This document shows positions 8,599 through 17,009 of a stretch of DNA of 19,481 nucleotides, in pieces. Where the stretch lies: positions 1 to 19,481 of the forward strand of contig CAYRLZ010000050.1 in NCBI GenBank assembly GCA_964425275.1. The letters run 5' to 3'. How positions within the stretch are numbered: position 1 is the stretch's first letter; the number at the start of each line of letters is the position of its first letter. Origin of the DNA: CAYRLZ01 sp964425275. GTDB lineage: Bacteria; Hydrothermota; Tepidihabitantia; Tepidihabitantales; JBDRVQ01. The position numbers were made by a program, and so were the translations under genes. The notes under the pieces were generated by a model. The model saw only the letters and a list, made by a program, of their open reading frames with translations, ran no database searches and had not been told where the DNA came from.

Positions 8599-9090
8599 TT
8601 ATGGAGTTATCTCTGGTCCGAGTCTTGCCCGGTAGAGAAGGGCAATCAATGCCTTTGCCGACTTGAAGTCTAAGATTTCTTGCCCGACCGCTGATTCTCC
8701 TATCACAAAAGCCAAGTGGCTGGTTTTTCCGTAAAGTAGGATAAGAAACTTAAAGAGGATATGAGCCACTGCCCAACCGAGGCCAATCCCAAAGAGAAAA
8801 CTCAAAAAGGCATCAAGTGAGCCAAATGACCACTCCATGAGATTGGACAGAAGATGGGCAAAGAAGATAAGCAAAAAACTAAAGATGAAAAAAAGGATAC
8901 CGAGGGTTAAAACCTTTGACATTCCGATAAATGTTGCCAATCCTTCATACCAGGAAAGGGAGATGTAAACCGCAACAATCACCCCAATCATTTCCAATAA
9001 TGTTCTTACCATTCCCTGTGCCCCCCGAAATGCCTGCAGTACGGCAAAGCCAAGGATAAGAATTATCCCTAAGCAATCAGCCCTGTTCAT
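8599..9090 (-). CDS. CvpA-family membrane protein
   Basis: This 163-residue protein fits the CvpA (colicin V production) family, whose members are small inner-membrane proteins with an imprecisely known role in envelope homeostasis. Four hydrophobic segments are visible: ADCLGIILILGFAVLQAFRG, then MVRTLLEMIGVIVAVYISL, then VLTLGILFFIFSFLLIFFAH, then SFLFGIGLGWAVAHILFKFL. The N-terminal D-x-hydrophobic-G-x-R-G layout and the GSLDAFLSFLFG turn are typical of CvpA proteins. It starts 75 nt after the gyrA stop on the same strand and is probably transcribed with gyrA, because no good promoter lies in the gap. The upstream GTGGA gives only a weak ribosome binding site. Confidence 0.75.
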   Translation of the reverse strand: MNRADCLGIILILGFAVLQAFRGAQGMVRTLLEMIGVIVAVYISLSWYEGLATFIGMSKVLTLGILFFIFSFLLIFFAHLLSNLMEWSFGSLDAFLSFLFGIGLGWAVAHILFKFLILLYGKTSHLAFVIGESAVGQEILDFKSAKALIALLYRARLGPEITP

Positions 9091-9165
9091 ATTCCACGCT
9101 TTTGATTTTACTTACTAAAAGCCTGACTACTTACTTTTGCTCGGATAAGAAGAGAGCCTTCGGGT

Positions 9166-11577
9166 TCATTTGGTTTCTACCCGAGCGACATCGGTCAAGG
9201 CGTCATCGCTTTTTAGACTCATCAACCGGACACCCACCGCTGCTCTACCGCATTCTTTAATCTCCGCTACCTTAATCCGCATCACCTGACCCAACCGGGT
9301 GATGAGAATCACATCGTCTGTCTCTTTTGTGGGCAGTGCCCGGAGCAGAAAACCACCCTTCTCTGAAATTTTGGCCGCGGTCACTCCTTTACCGCCTCTC
9401 TTCCGACGCGGAAAGAGGCGAAAGTCTGTCCGCTTACCAAAACCCTTTTCGGTAACAACCAACAACTTTTCATCGCGCTTGCTGACCGTGCCATCAATTA
9501 CTTGGTCATCTTTCATTAAGGTTATCCCCTTGACTCCTGCTGCCTGCCGACCCATCTCCCGAATCTCTTTCTCTGGGAATTTAATCGCCCGCCCTTTCTT
9601 AGTGACGAGCAGTATCTCATCTCCGCCACTGGTCAAGAATGTATCAATTAACTCATCGCCCACCCCTAAACTTATTGACCTTATCCCCTTTTTTCTTGGG
9701 TTGGCAAAGAGTGATAGGGCAACCCTCTTCACCCGCCCCATTTTCGTTACCATAAATAGGTAATTCTTTGCCTGGAAGTCTTTCACCGCCAGATAAGAAG
9801 TAATCCTTTCTCCCTTTTCCATCGCCAAGAGGTTAACGATTGGTCTCCCCTTTGATGCGAAACTCCCCTCCGGGATTTCATATACCTTCTGCCAATAACA
9901 CGTCCCCTTATCGGTAAAGAAGAGGAGATAGTCGTGAGTCGTAGCGGTAATTATCCCCTTCACAAAATCCTCCTCAGTAATTTCTAATCCCATCCGACCG
10001 ACACCCCCGCGCGTCTGTTTCCGATAAGATGAGACCGACATCCGCTTTATGTAGCCCTTATGAGTAATCACCACACAGACATCTTCCTCAGCAATTAAGT
10101 CCTCAAGGGTCAATTCCTCAACCTTTCCTGGGATAATCTCGGTTCGCCGTGGTTGGCCAAACCTCTCCTTCAAGGCGAGGAGTTCTCTTTTAATCTCTTG
10201 CATTATTGCCGGCTTAGAACCTAAGAGCGATTTTAGTCGGCTAATCTCTTTAATTACCGATTGGTATTCCTCCTCCACCTTCTTTCTTTCTAATCCGGTC
10301 AGCCGGGCAAGGCGCATATCTAAGATTGCCTGGGCCTGAGCCTCGCTTAACCTAAACCCCTTCATCAATTCCTGACGAGCACTATCCGTATCCTTGGCCT
10401 TTTTTATAATGGCGATAATCTTATCAATATTATTAAGGCAGACCTTAAATCCTTCTAAGATATGCGCCCTCTCTTCGGCCTTCTTTAATAAAAACTTATA
10501 CTTCCGAAACAATACCTCATAACGAAAAGAGAGAAAACCTTCACATAATTCTTTCAAATTGAAGACCTTGGGGCAGTTATTCAGAATACCCAAAAAGATA
10601 ATGCCAAAGGTCTCTTCTAATTGGGTGAATTGATAGAGTTGATTGACAATCACCTCTTTTGCTGTATCCCTCTTTAGGTCCAGAACAATTCTAATACCAT
10701 CTTTATCCGATTCGTCCCTTAAATCTGAGATACCTTCAATCTTCTTCTCTTTTACTAATCGGGCGATTTTTTCAATCAGGTTTGCCTTATTTACTTGATA
10801 GGGCAATTCCGTGATTACAATCCTTTCCCTTCCCCCCTTTATCTCTTCAAACTTAACCTTACCCCGGATAACAACCCTTCCCTTTCCGGTGCGGTAAGCT
10901 TCTCTAATCCCCTCTTCGCCAATGATTAAGGCGCCGGTGGGAAAATCCGGTCCTTTAATATACCTCAACAACCCATCCAGAGGGATTTCTGGATTTTCAA
11001 TCAGGGCACAAAGACCATCAATCAGTTCTGAGAGATTATGGGGTGGGATATTAGTTGCCATCCCAACCGCAATCCCCGAGGCACCATTTAACAAGAGATT
11101 GGGGAAAGCGGCCGGCAGGACAACCGGCTCAATTAACCGGCGGTCAAAGTTTGGGACGAAGTCAACTGTATCTTTATCTAAGTCGTTTAAGAGTTCCATC
11201 GCTATGGGGGTCAATCTGGCCTCGGTATAACGATAAGCTGCTGGGGCATCGCCATCAATTGAGCCGAAGTTCCCCTGACCGTCAACCAGCGGATAGCGCA
11301 AGGAGAAGTCTTGGGCCATCCTCACCAGGGCATCATAAACCGCCAGGTCACCGTGCGGGTGATATTTACCGAGGACATCACCGACCACGGTGGCGCATTT
11401 TTTATACGGTCGCTCTGGGAAAAGACCCAACTCATACATTGAGTAGAGGATTCTTCGCTGCACAGGCTTTAACCCATCGCGGATGTCGGGCAGGGCGCGT
11501 CCAATGATGACCGACATCGCATAATCCAAATAAGACCTTTTAACCTCGTCTTCAATATAAACCGGGATTTCTTGCAT
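9166..11577 (-). CDS. gyrA: DNA gyrase subunit A
   Basis: This is the type IIA topoisomerase breakage-reunion subunit, which introduces negative supercoils with GyrB; 803 residues from the chosen start. The N-terminal winged-helix core contains GDVLGKYHPHGDLAVYD and DGQGNFGSIDGD, with the catalytic tyrosine in RYTEARLT (Tyr117, equivalent to E. coli Tyr122). The C-terminal beta-pinwheel has a GyrA-box-like RKRGGKG (about 725-731; the canonical form is QRRGGKG), which favours GyrA over ParC. The protein ends without an acidic tail. The quinolone-pocket position matching E. coli Ser83 is Leu78, while Asp87 is kept as Asp82. ATG 11577 is chosen over the ATG at 11595 because the -10 box lies between them, so only the inner start is in the transcript. 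No gyrB is nearby. Confidence 0.96.
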   Translation of the reverse strand: MQEIPVYIEDEVKRSYLDYAMSVIIGRALPDIRDGLKPVQRRILYSMYELGLFPERPYKKCATVVGDVLGKYHPHGDLAVYDALVRMAQDFSLRYPLVDGQGNFGSIDGDAPAAYRYTEARLTPIAMELLNDLDKDTVDFVPNFDRRLIEPVVLPAAFPNLLLNGASGIAVGMATNIPPHNLSELIDGLCALIENPEIPLDGLLRYIKGPDFPTGALIIGEEGIREAYRTGKGRVVIRGKVKFEEIKGGRERIVITELPYQVNKANLIEKIARLVKEKKIEGISDLRDESDKDGIRIVLDLKRDTAKEVIVNQLYQFTQLEETFGIIFLGILNNCPKVFNLKELCEGFLSFRYEVLFRKYKFLLKKAEERAHILEGFKVCLNNIDKIIAIIKKAKDTDSARQELMKGFRLSEAQAQAILDMRLARLTGLERKKVEEEYQSVIKEISRLKSLLGSKPAIMQEIKRELLALKERFGQPRRTEIIPGKVEELTLEDLIAEEDVCVVITHKGYIKRMSVSSYRKQTRGGVGRMGLEITEEDFVKGIITATTHDYLLFFTDKGTCYWQKVYEIPEGSFASKGRPIVNLLAMEKGERITSYLAVKDFQAKNYLFMVTKMGRVKRVALSLFANPRKKGIRSISLGVGDELIDTFLTSGGDEILLVTKKGRAIKFPEKEIREMGRQAAGVKGITLMKDDQVIDGTVSKRDEKLLVVTEKGFGKRTDFRLFPRRKRGGKGVTAAKISEKGGFLLRALPTKETDDVILITRLGQVMRIKVAEIKECGRAAVGVRLMSLKSDDALTDVARVETK

Positions 11578-11584
11578 ACGGATA

Positions 11585-11612
11585 ATTATAATCAAAAATA
11601 ATCGGCTGTCAA
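11585..11612 (-). promoter_or_regulatory. Near-consensus promoter of gyrA, giving a leaderless mRNA
   Basis: Read on the minus strand, a consensus TTGACA (11612-11607) and a consensus TATAAT (11590-11585) are separated by 16 nt. The -10 box ends 7 nt before the gyrA ATG at 11577, so transcription should start at or within 1 nt of the start codon. This is the strongest promoter match in the window. Confidence 0.8.
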
Positions 11613-11922
11613 TTATCCCTTAGCACTTTCCTGGGAAGTTCGCTATTGGACAGGGCAAATGGAAAGAACCTATCTTTATTGCTGAATGTCAATAACTTAG
11701 ATTTGGTTAGACTAAGCCAACTGAGACAAATTATCCGCTTTCTAACCCTCTTCATTTCAATGCCTTTGAAAGCCCTTCTGGTCTATTATTTAAGGAAATG
11801 TCACAACGATAAAAGAGAACCGCTCACTTAATCTCTATCCAACAACAACTTAACTTTGGCACAAATATTGCCTATTCTGATAGAACTCGCGGAAGGGCGG
11901 TAGGTATTATTCTTAAACTCCT
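11613..11922. other. Spacer between gyrA promoter and trkH stop, no gene supported
   Basis: About 310 bp separate the gyrA -35 box from the end of the K+ transporter gene. A plus-strand frame of 61 codons (11646-11831) has no ribosome binding site, promoter or recognisable motif. I see no hairpin with a T-tract after the trkH stop and no RNA gene. Confidence 0.5.
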
Positions 11923-13269
11923 TTATCCAATGGAAATCTCATCTTCGGGATATTCATACCTCTTCACCTTCTCTCTAATTGCCACTTTTAATAAGTTTAT
12001 CACCCCTACTCTCCCCAAAAACATAACAATAATAATCACTAGTTTCCCGAAAGAAGAGAAGTCATAAGAGGCCGAGAGCGTTCTCTTTATCCGTGAGCCA
12101 ATTGACAGCCCAACGGTGCCGAATGCCGAAAAGACTTCAAAAAGACCTCTCATCAATTCTATATCTCGGTTAGACAAGGTGATAAAGAATACCGCCGCGC
12201 AAATCAATAATATTGAGAGGATAAAAATGGTGATGCCCTTTTCGGTAACCGCTGACCGGACCCTCCGTTTGAATATTCTGAGCGATAAATTTTTTAGATT
12301 GGCAAGTGGATAAAGAATCGCCACCAGAAAAGTCGTCGTCTTTATCCCGCCTCCGGTTCCGCCGGGGGAGGCGCCAATAAACATAAATAACATAATCAAA
12401 ATGAGTGAGGCGGGTAATAAACTATCTACTGGGATGAGATTAAAACCAGCAGTGCGCGGTGTCGCCGCCGAGAAGAAAGAAATCACAATTTTATTGACCA
12501 GTGGGTATCCCTTCAATCCATTTTCATATTCCAGAAGAAAAAAGGAGACGGTGCCGAGTAATAGAAGAAGGAAGGTTAGAAAGATTACCACTTGGGAGTG
12601 GAGGGAGAGACGAAATTTCTCTCGCTTAATTCGTGTCCGATAGATATCACTCCAGACCAAAAATCCTAGACCACCACTGATGAATAAAAAGGCAATCACC
12701 AGTGGTGCAAAGACGGAATTACTTAGGGTGCGGAGGTTAGAAGAAAAAGTAGAAAACCCCGCATTGCAAAATGCCGAAACCGCATGAAAAATAGAGTGCC
12801 AGACCGCAGACATTATGGGAAAGCCATTACTAAGAAAGTAGATGAAAAGTAAAGTGGCACCGACTGCCTCAAATACTAAGACCGCCTTTAGAATATCAAA
12901 TATAAATCCCCGGAAATCACGAAAGGTTAAAATCCCCATCTGTTCTTTAATCAATAACCTCTCCTGCATACTCGCCTTATGCCGGAAAAAGAGGATAATA
13001 ATTGTGCTGAGGGTCATATAACTCAAGCCGCCAATCTGAATTAACAAAAGAATCACCAATTTACCAAAGAGGGTAAAGTCATTTTCCGTATCCTTAACGA
13101 TTAGACCGGTGACACAGACCGCGGAGGTAGCGGTGTAGAGGGCATCAATCAATGAGATTTTAGCGGTTGTGGCAAAAGGCAAGGAGAGAAGGGAAGTCCC
13201 AATTAGGATTGCCACCAAAAAACTTACCACCAGCACCCGGGCCGGATTAAAAGAAGTGGCGAGCCTCAT
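11923..13269 (-). CDS. TrkH/KtrB-type potassium uptake channel subunit
   Basis: This 448-residue inner-membrane protein is the ion-conducting subunit of a Trk/Ktr K+ uptake system. It has the four membrane-pore-membrane repeats, each with a filter segment: SAVCVTGL (about 49-56), SAFCNAGF (165-172), ATPRTAGF (269-276) and SAFGTVGL (381-388). The conserved glycines are at 55, 171, 275 and 387. The glycine-rich D-M2 gating loop GASPGGTGGGIKTTT (299-313) is present. Length and filter pattern fit KtrB-like proteins best. No TrkA/KtrA RCK regulatory subunit is in the window, so its partner must lie elsewhere. Its ATG overlaps the TAA of the upstream aldolase fragment by one base (TAATG), which suggests coupled translation from the promoter at 13475-13502. 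Confidence 0.93.
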   Translation of the reverse strand: MRLATSFNPARVLVVSFLVAILIGTSLLSLPFATTAKISLIDALYTATSAVCVTGLIVKDTENDFTLFGKLVILLLIQIGGLSYMTLSTIIILFFRHKASMQERLLIKEQMGILTFRDFRGFIFDILKAVLVFEAVGATLLFIYFLSNGFPIMSAVWHSIFHAVSAFCNAGFSTFSSNLRTLSNSVFAPLVIAFLFISGGLGFLVWSDIYRTRIKREKFRLSLHSQVVIFLTFLLLLLGTVSFFLLEYENGLKGYPLVNKIVISFFSAATPRTAGFNLIPVDSLLPASLILIMLFMFIGASPGGTGGGIKTTTFLVAILYPLANLKNLSLRIFKRRVRSAVTEKGITIFILSILLICAAVFFITLSNRDIELMRGLFEVFSAFGTVGLSIGSRIKRTLSASYDFSSFGKLVIIIVMFLGRVGVINLLKVAIREKVKRYEYPEDEISIG

Positions 13270-13460
13270 TAGGAAATTAGGTGATAGGAGAGAAAGGAAA
13301 GGAATTCCAACCGCTCTAAGTTAAATCGCGCCTCGGTCAAATCTTTCCCCAAGACAACCGCGCCGTGCCTCTTTAAGATGAAGCAATCGCTTTTGGGCTT
13401 TCTTCTAACTGCCCTGGCAATCCTTACCCGGGCCGCGGGGAATAAGGTAAAGAGTCGCAT
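13269..13460 (-). pseudogene. Truncated duplicate of the class II aldolase C terminus (63 codons)
   Basis: The 63-residue product matches the C-terminal third of the aldolase encoded at 15138-15734. The two share FILKRHG, LGK, LERLEF and SFL, with about 25 of 35 residues identical by eye in the best segment. It keeps the third zinc-ligand histidine (His32 in KRHG) but lacks the regions with the other two ligands and the catalytic glutamate, so it cannot be an active aldolase. The DNA is also similar: 13295-13380 aligns with 15188-15273 without gaps at about 78% by eye. The frame is intact, starts with ATG, has its own promoter and ends in TAATG with trkH. It may be a relic kept as a translated leader for trkH, or a small protein with a new role. 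Confidence 0.75.
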
Positions 13461-13474
13461 ATTAGCGGTTAATC

Positions 13475-13502
13475 ATTATCAAGAAGAAAAATAGTCTGTC
13501 AA
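13475..13502 (-). promoter_or_regulatory. Promoter for the aldolase fragment and trkH
   Basis: On the minus strand, consensus TTGACA (13502-13497) and GATAAT (13480-13475) are 16 nt apart, starting just below the subtilase stop. Transcription would begin about 7 nt before the ATG at 13460, giving a very short leader with no Shine-Dalgarno sequence. It would make trkH independent of the serS operon. Confidence 0.6.
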
Positions 13503-13512
13503 GGGAACCCCA

Positions 13513-15141
13513 TTAGAATTTACTTACCTTATACCAGAGATTTTCATAAGATGTGCGGATATTCACAAAGTAGATGCCAGAAGATTTCTCTTCCCATAAG
13601 AGGTGATAAATTCCGGGAGATTGTCTACCTTTCCAAAGAGAAGTGATAATTCTTCCGGCACAATCGTGAATTGAGACCCTTACCTCAGACGAGTTCCGTA
13701 GTTGCCATTTGATAGTTAAGAATTTCTTAAAGGGGTTGGGATAGCAATGCACCTTTGATACACTGCTGAGCAGAGGTTTAGATTCTTCGACACTGGTTGG
13801 GATTGCATCCAAGACCTTTTTACAGTTTAGCCTTCCCCAGCCATAGGTATTATTCGGGTAAGGTTCTCCTCGCGGTGGTCGGTCGGCATTATCGGTAATA
13901 AGGTTGAAGACTTCAATTGGAGTGAGCCCGGATCTTTTTTGGAGCATCAAGGCAACACAGCCCGCGATATGCGGACAGGACATAGAGGTGCCGTTATAAA
14001 CTGTATAATTGCCTCCCGGATAGGAAGAACGGATGTTGACGCCGGGTGCGGAGATAGAAGGGTTTATTAAATTCCAATCACTTCTTGGCCAAAAGGTTGT
14101 ATCATTCCAAGAAGATTGGTTGGGTGCTGGTCCGCGAGCCGAGAAACTTGCTATGTTATCGCTGGAATCGGTCGCTCCAGCTCCAATCACCACTGGATAA
14201 CTTCCCGGCGGGCAGGAAGTGCCCGAACCAGGACCACTGCTGCCGATTGAGAATACGGTAATAATCCCCAAATTTCTAAGATTGACGCAGGTATTCCAAA
14301 AATAGGTATCGGTTCGGTTGCCTACGCCCCAGGAATTAGATATGATATTGGGACGACCGGTATCCGCAAGCCAGTTAAAGCAGGCATCAAGCCAGGATAA
14401 CTGAGCCGCACCCTGGGCATTAAAACCCTTTGCCGCGATAATCGTAGCACCAGGAGCAATCCCAATATCGTTCGGAAAAGGACCCAGGCCATCACCGCCG
14501 GTAATAATTCCCATTGTATGGGTTCCGTGGCCATTGTCATCATAGGGATTTGTCTGCCTGTTGACCGCATCAAACCAGCCGTTGGTTTGACGCCATCGGC
14601 CACCAAATGCCGGATGAAAAACATCCACGCCAGTATCAATGTTAGATACAACAATCCCCTCTCCGGTCCAGCCGGCCCGCCAGCAGGAATCGGCTCGGAC
14701 CTTAACTATATTCCATTCTGGGGTATCGGTAGCATCGGTGGGTTCGGTACTGGGATTAAAAGAGTCTATAGATACAACGAAGTCATCGGTTATGAAATCA
14801 ATATCTTTCCTTTTCCCTAATTCCCGGATAACCTCTGGCGTCGTCTTTGCGGCAATCCTTGAAACTAAAAAGAAACTTTTTATCTCCTCTGCCCCCACTT
14901 TTTTAAGATAGGCGAGTATATCCTTCTGTGATTTCTCGGCAACGAATTTCAAATATCCAATCTTCTCATCATAAGTAGCGGTAGATGGGAGAAGGGATAA
15001 GTCTCCCTGCTCTTTCGTCTGAATAATTATCGGAATCATATCCGAAGGTGCGGTATTTTTTAAGATTTCTTCCAACTCGAAAACAATCGTCCCTCCGAAG
15101 AGGAGAGTAGTTATACTAAGAAAAACTAAAGGATTCTTCAT
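13513..15141 (-). CDS. Secreted subtilisin-like (S8) serine protease with C-terminal sorting-like domain
   Basis: This 542-residue exported protease begins with a signal peptide (MKNPLVFLSITTLLFGGTIV) and an I9-like propeptide (about 25-125). The S8 catalytic domain has Asp169 (NIDTGVD), His205 (DNGHGTHT) and Ser386 (NGTSMSCPH), in the bacillopeptidase F-like style (ISAPGVNIRSS). The region that normally reads GN-S-GP and supplies the oxyanion-hole Asn reads SIGSSGPG, with Ser at 301, which may lower activity. The tail (about 460-542) has YPNPF, a beta-rich stretch, AGRIITSLWKG and SSGIYFVNI, a good match to the type A sorting domain of type IX secretion substrates. No secretion genes are present here. 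The ATG overlaps the aldolase TGA (ATGA), preceded by a G-run as a poor ribosome binding site, so it is the third gene of the serS operon. Confidence 0.93.
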   Translation of the reverse strand: MKNPLVFLSITTLLFGGTIVFELEEILKNTAPSDMIPIIIQTKEQGDLSLLPSTATYDEKIGYLKFVAEKSQKDILAYLKKVGAEEIKSFFLVSRIAAKTTPEVIRELGKRKDIDFITDDFVVSIDSFNPSTEPTDATDTPEWNIVKVRADSCWRAGWTGEGIVVSNIDTGVDVFHPAFGGRWRQTNGWFDAVNRQTNPYDDNGHGTHTMGIITGGDGLGPFPNDIGIAPGATIIAAKGFNAQGAAQLSWLDACFNWLADTGRPNIISNSWGVGNRTDTYFWNTCVNLRNLGIITVFSIGSSGPGSGTSCPPGSYPVVIGAGATDSSDNIASFSARGPAPNQSSWNDTTFWPRSDWNLINPSISAPGVNIRSSYPGGNYTVYNGTSMSCPHIAGCVALMLQKRSGLTPIEVFNLITDNADRPPRGEPYPNNTYGWGRLNCKKVLDAIPTSVEESKPLLSSVSKVHCYPNPFKKFLTIKWQLRNSSEVRVSIHDCAGRIITSLWKGRQSPGIYHLLWEEKSSGIYFVNIRTSYENLWYKVSKF

Positions 15142-15734
15142 AACCCCCCCTCTTTATCCGTTCGCAGAAGATTAAGAAAATATAAAAAGGAAAAGAATTC
15201 TAACCTCTCCAATTTAAATCGCGCATATTTTAGTTCCTTTCCCAAGACTATCACGCCGTGCCTTTTTAAGATAAAAATGTCGCATCCGGGATTTTTGGCG
15301 AGCGCCTTGGTTACCGCCCAAGCCAGTTCTTTACTCCCCGGCGGAAAATAAGGGATAAATCTTATCTCCCCTAACGTTTCCGCCTCGGGCAAATCCATCA
15401 ATCTCCCTTTCTTCTGTAAGGAAATGAGCGTGGTAAAAAGGGGATGGGCATGCACTATTGCCCCAACATCGCTCCTTGCCCGATAGACCGCTAAATGGAG
15501 TCGCCACTCCGAAGAAGGTTCGCCGGAAATAACCTTACCATTAAGCCCAATCTTACTTATCTCCCTTATTTTCAGTTCCCCCTTACATCTTCCTTTCGGT
15601 GTGATTAAAACTATTCCTGCTTTTACCCCACGGGCGGAAATATTGCCATCGGTCGCCACCAAAAATCCCCGCTCATAGAGGAATTTACCCAAAAGAACAA
15701 TTCCCCTTTTTATTTGAATCTCACTCAATGACAT
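15138..15734 (-). CDS. Class II aldolase/adducin family protein
   Basis: This 198-residue protein belongs to the zinc-dependent class II aldolase/adducin family, which includes L-fuculose-1-phosphate aldolase, ribulose-5-phosphate epimerase and methylthioribulose-1-phosphate dehydratase. Visible features are the phosphate-binding TDGNISAR (about 28-35), the catalytic glutamate in PSSEW (Glu76), zinc ligands in VHAHP (His95, His97) and the third ligand in KRHG (His159). The exact substrate cannot be assigned. A longer frame upstream to 15845 lies inside serS. I chose ATG 15734 because the family N terminus (helix SEIQIKRGIVLLGKFLYERG) begins there. It overlaps the end of serS by 14 nt and the subtilase by 4 nt, indicating translational coupling. 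Its 3' end is duplicated at 13269-13460. Confidence 0.88.
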   Translation of the reverse strand: MSLSEIQIKRGIVLLGKFLYERGFLVATDGNISARGVKAGIVLITPKGRCKGELKIREISKIGLNGKVISGEPSSEWRLHLAVYRARSDVGAIVHAHPLFTTLISLQKKGRLMDLPEAETLGEIRFIPYFPPGSKELAWAVTKALAKNPGCDIFILKRHGVIVLGKELKYARFKLERLEFFSFLYFLNLLRTDKEGGL

Positions 15735-17004
15735 CAAATCCAGTATAAGGATGTAAAACGGACGGGATAATAATTTTACCGTCCTTCCTTTGATTGTTTT
15801 CAACCAGCGCGATGAAGAGACGGGGAAATGCCAGCCCCGAACCATTTAAGATATGACAGTATTCTAAACTATTGTCTTGTCTGCGGAAACGGGTCTTGGT
15901 TCGCTTCGCCTGAAAATCGGTGCAGTTGGATAAAGAAGATACCTCAAGCCAATCTTTAACCCCGGCGGCCCAGACCTCAATATCATAGGTCTTCGCTGAC
16001 TGAAACGCCATATCCGAACAAGGGAGGAGTTTTATCCGATAGGGTAAAGCGAGTTCCTGTAATATATCCTCGGCATCCTTAACCATCTTCTGTAATTCTT
16101 CTTCGGAATCCTCCGGTCTGGTGAACTTTACCAATTCTACTTTATCAAACTGGTGAACCCGAATAATTCCCCGAACATCCTTTCCATAACTTCCCGCCTC
16201 GCGCCGAAAGCAAGGGGTATAGGCACAGTAATATTTGGGCAGTTCTTCCTCCCTTAAAACTTCATCCCGATGGAGATTAATCAGCGGCACCTCCGCGGTC
16301 GGGATGAGATAAAAGGGGTCATCTCTTATCCGATACATCTCATCGGCCAGTTTTGGCAAATCACCCGCAGCAAAGAAGCACTCCTCTTTATTCAAATAGG
16401 GCGGTGAGATTTCTGTATAGTTATGCCTTTTCGTATGATAGTCAAGGCAAAAATTTATCAGCGCCCTCTCCAATATCGCCCCTTTGCCTTTGAAGAGAAT
16501 AAACCTTGAGCCGGATAACTTCACCGATGCCTTCAAATCTAAAATTTTCAACGCCTCACCCAAAGTCCAGTGGGGCAGGGGTTCAAAATCAAAACCTGGT
16601 TTCTTGCCCCATTCCTTAATCACCCGCTCCTCATCGCCGACATCGGGCAGGATAATATTCGGGCAAAGGATAAGGAGTTCTTCCAATTCCTTTTCAATTC
16701 TTGCCAAATTCTCTTCCATTTCCCTAATCACCCCTGAGAGTTCCCTCGCCTCAATCTTCTTTTCTTCTATCTCAGCATCTTTTATTCCTTCTAACTTCTT
16801 ACCCTCCCCTTTCGTCTTTCTTATCTTCTTTCCGATACTCTCCGAAAGCACTCGCAGTTCCCTTCGTTTCTCATCTCGCTCTTTAATCATCTTCCTTCTC
16901 TTTTCGTCTAAGGCGAGGATTTTATCAATATCCACCCTTTCTTTACGGCGGCGAATCACCTCCTTTGCCAAATCCGGATTTTCTCTTATGAACTTCAAAT
17001 CCAT
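15721..17004 (-). CDS. serS: Seryl-tRNA synthetase
   Basis: This class II aminoacyl-tRNA synthetase charges tRNA-Ser with serine in the cytoplasm; 427 residues from the chosen start (E. coli has 430). The N-terminal arm (about 25-116) is a charged coiled coil that contacts tRNA-Ser. The serine-binding PTAEVP lies at about 235-240. Motif 2 is CFRREAGSYGKDVRGI, and motif 3 is NGSGLAFPRLFIALVEN (about 387-403). ATG 17004 is preferred to the TTG at 17010, because the -10 box overlaps the TTG and transcription starts near 17004. It heads an operon with the aldolase and the subtilase. The identification is secure. Confidence 0.97.
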   Translation of the reverse strand: MDLKFIRENPDLAKEVIRRRKERVDIDKILALDEKRRKMIKERDEKRRELRVLSESIGKKIRKTKGEGKKLEGIKDAEIEEKKIEARELSGVIREMEENLARIEKELEELLILCPNIILPDVGDEERVIKEWGKKPGFDFEPLPHWTLGEALKILDLKASVKLSGSRFILFKGKGAILERALINFCLDYHTKRHNYTEISPPYLNKEECFFAAGDLPKLADEMYRIRDDPFYLIPTAEVPLINLHRDEVLREEELPKYYCAYTPCFRREAGSYGKDVRGIIRVHQFDKVELVKFTRPEDSEEELQKMVKDAEDILQELALPYRIKLLPCSDMAFQSAKTYDIEVWAAGVKDWLEVSSLSNCTDFQAKRTKTRFRRQDNSLEYCHILNGSGLAFPRLFIALVENNQRKDGKIIIPSVLHPYTGFDVIE

Positions 17005-17009
17005 AACCA

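Noticed and set aside
11646..11831. 61-codon plus-strand open frame between gyrA and trkH
   Set aside because: No promoter, ribosome binding site or recognisable sequence. Its length is unremarkable for AT-rich spacer DNA.
13269..13460. Aldolase fragment as an independent functional aldolase
   Set aside because: It lacks the phosphate-binding region, the catalytic glutamate and the two His zinc ligands of the full-length family member.
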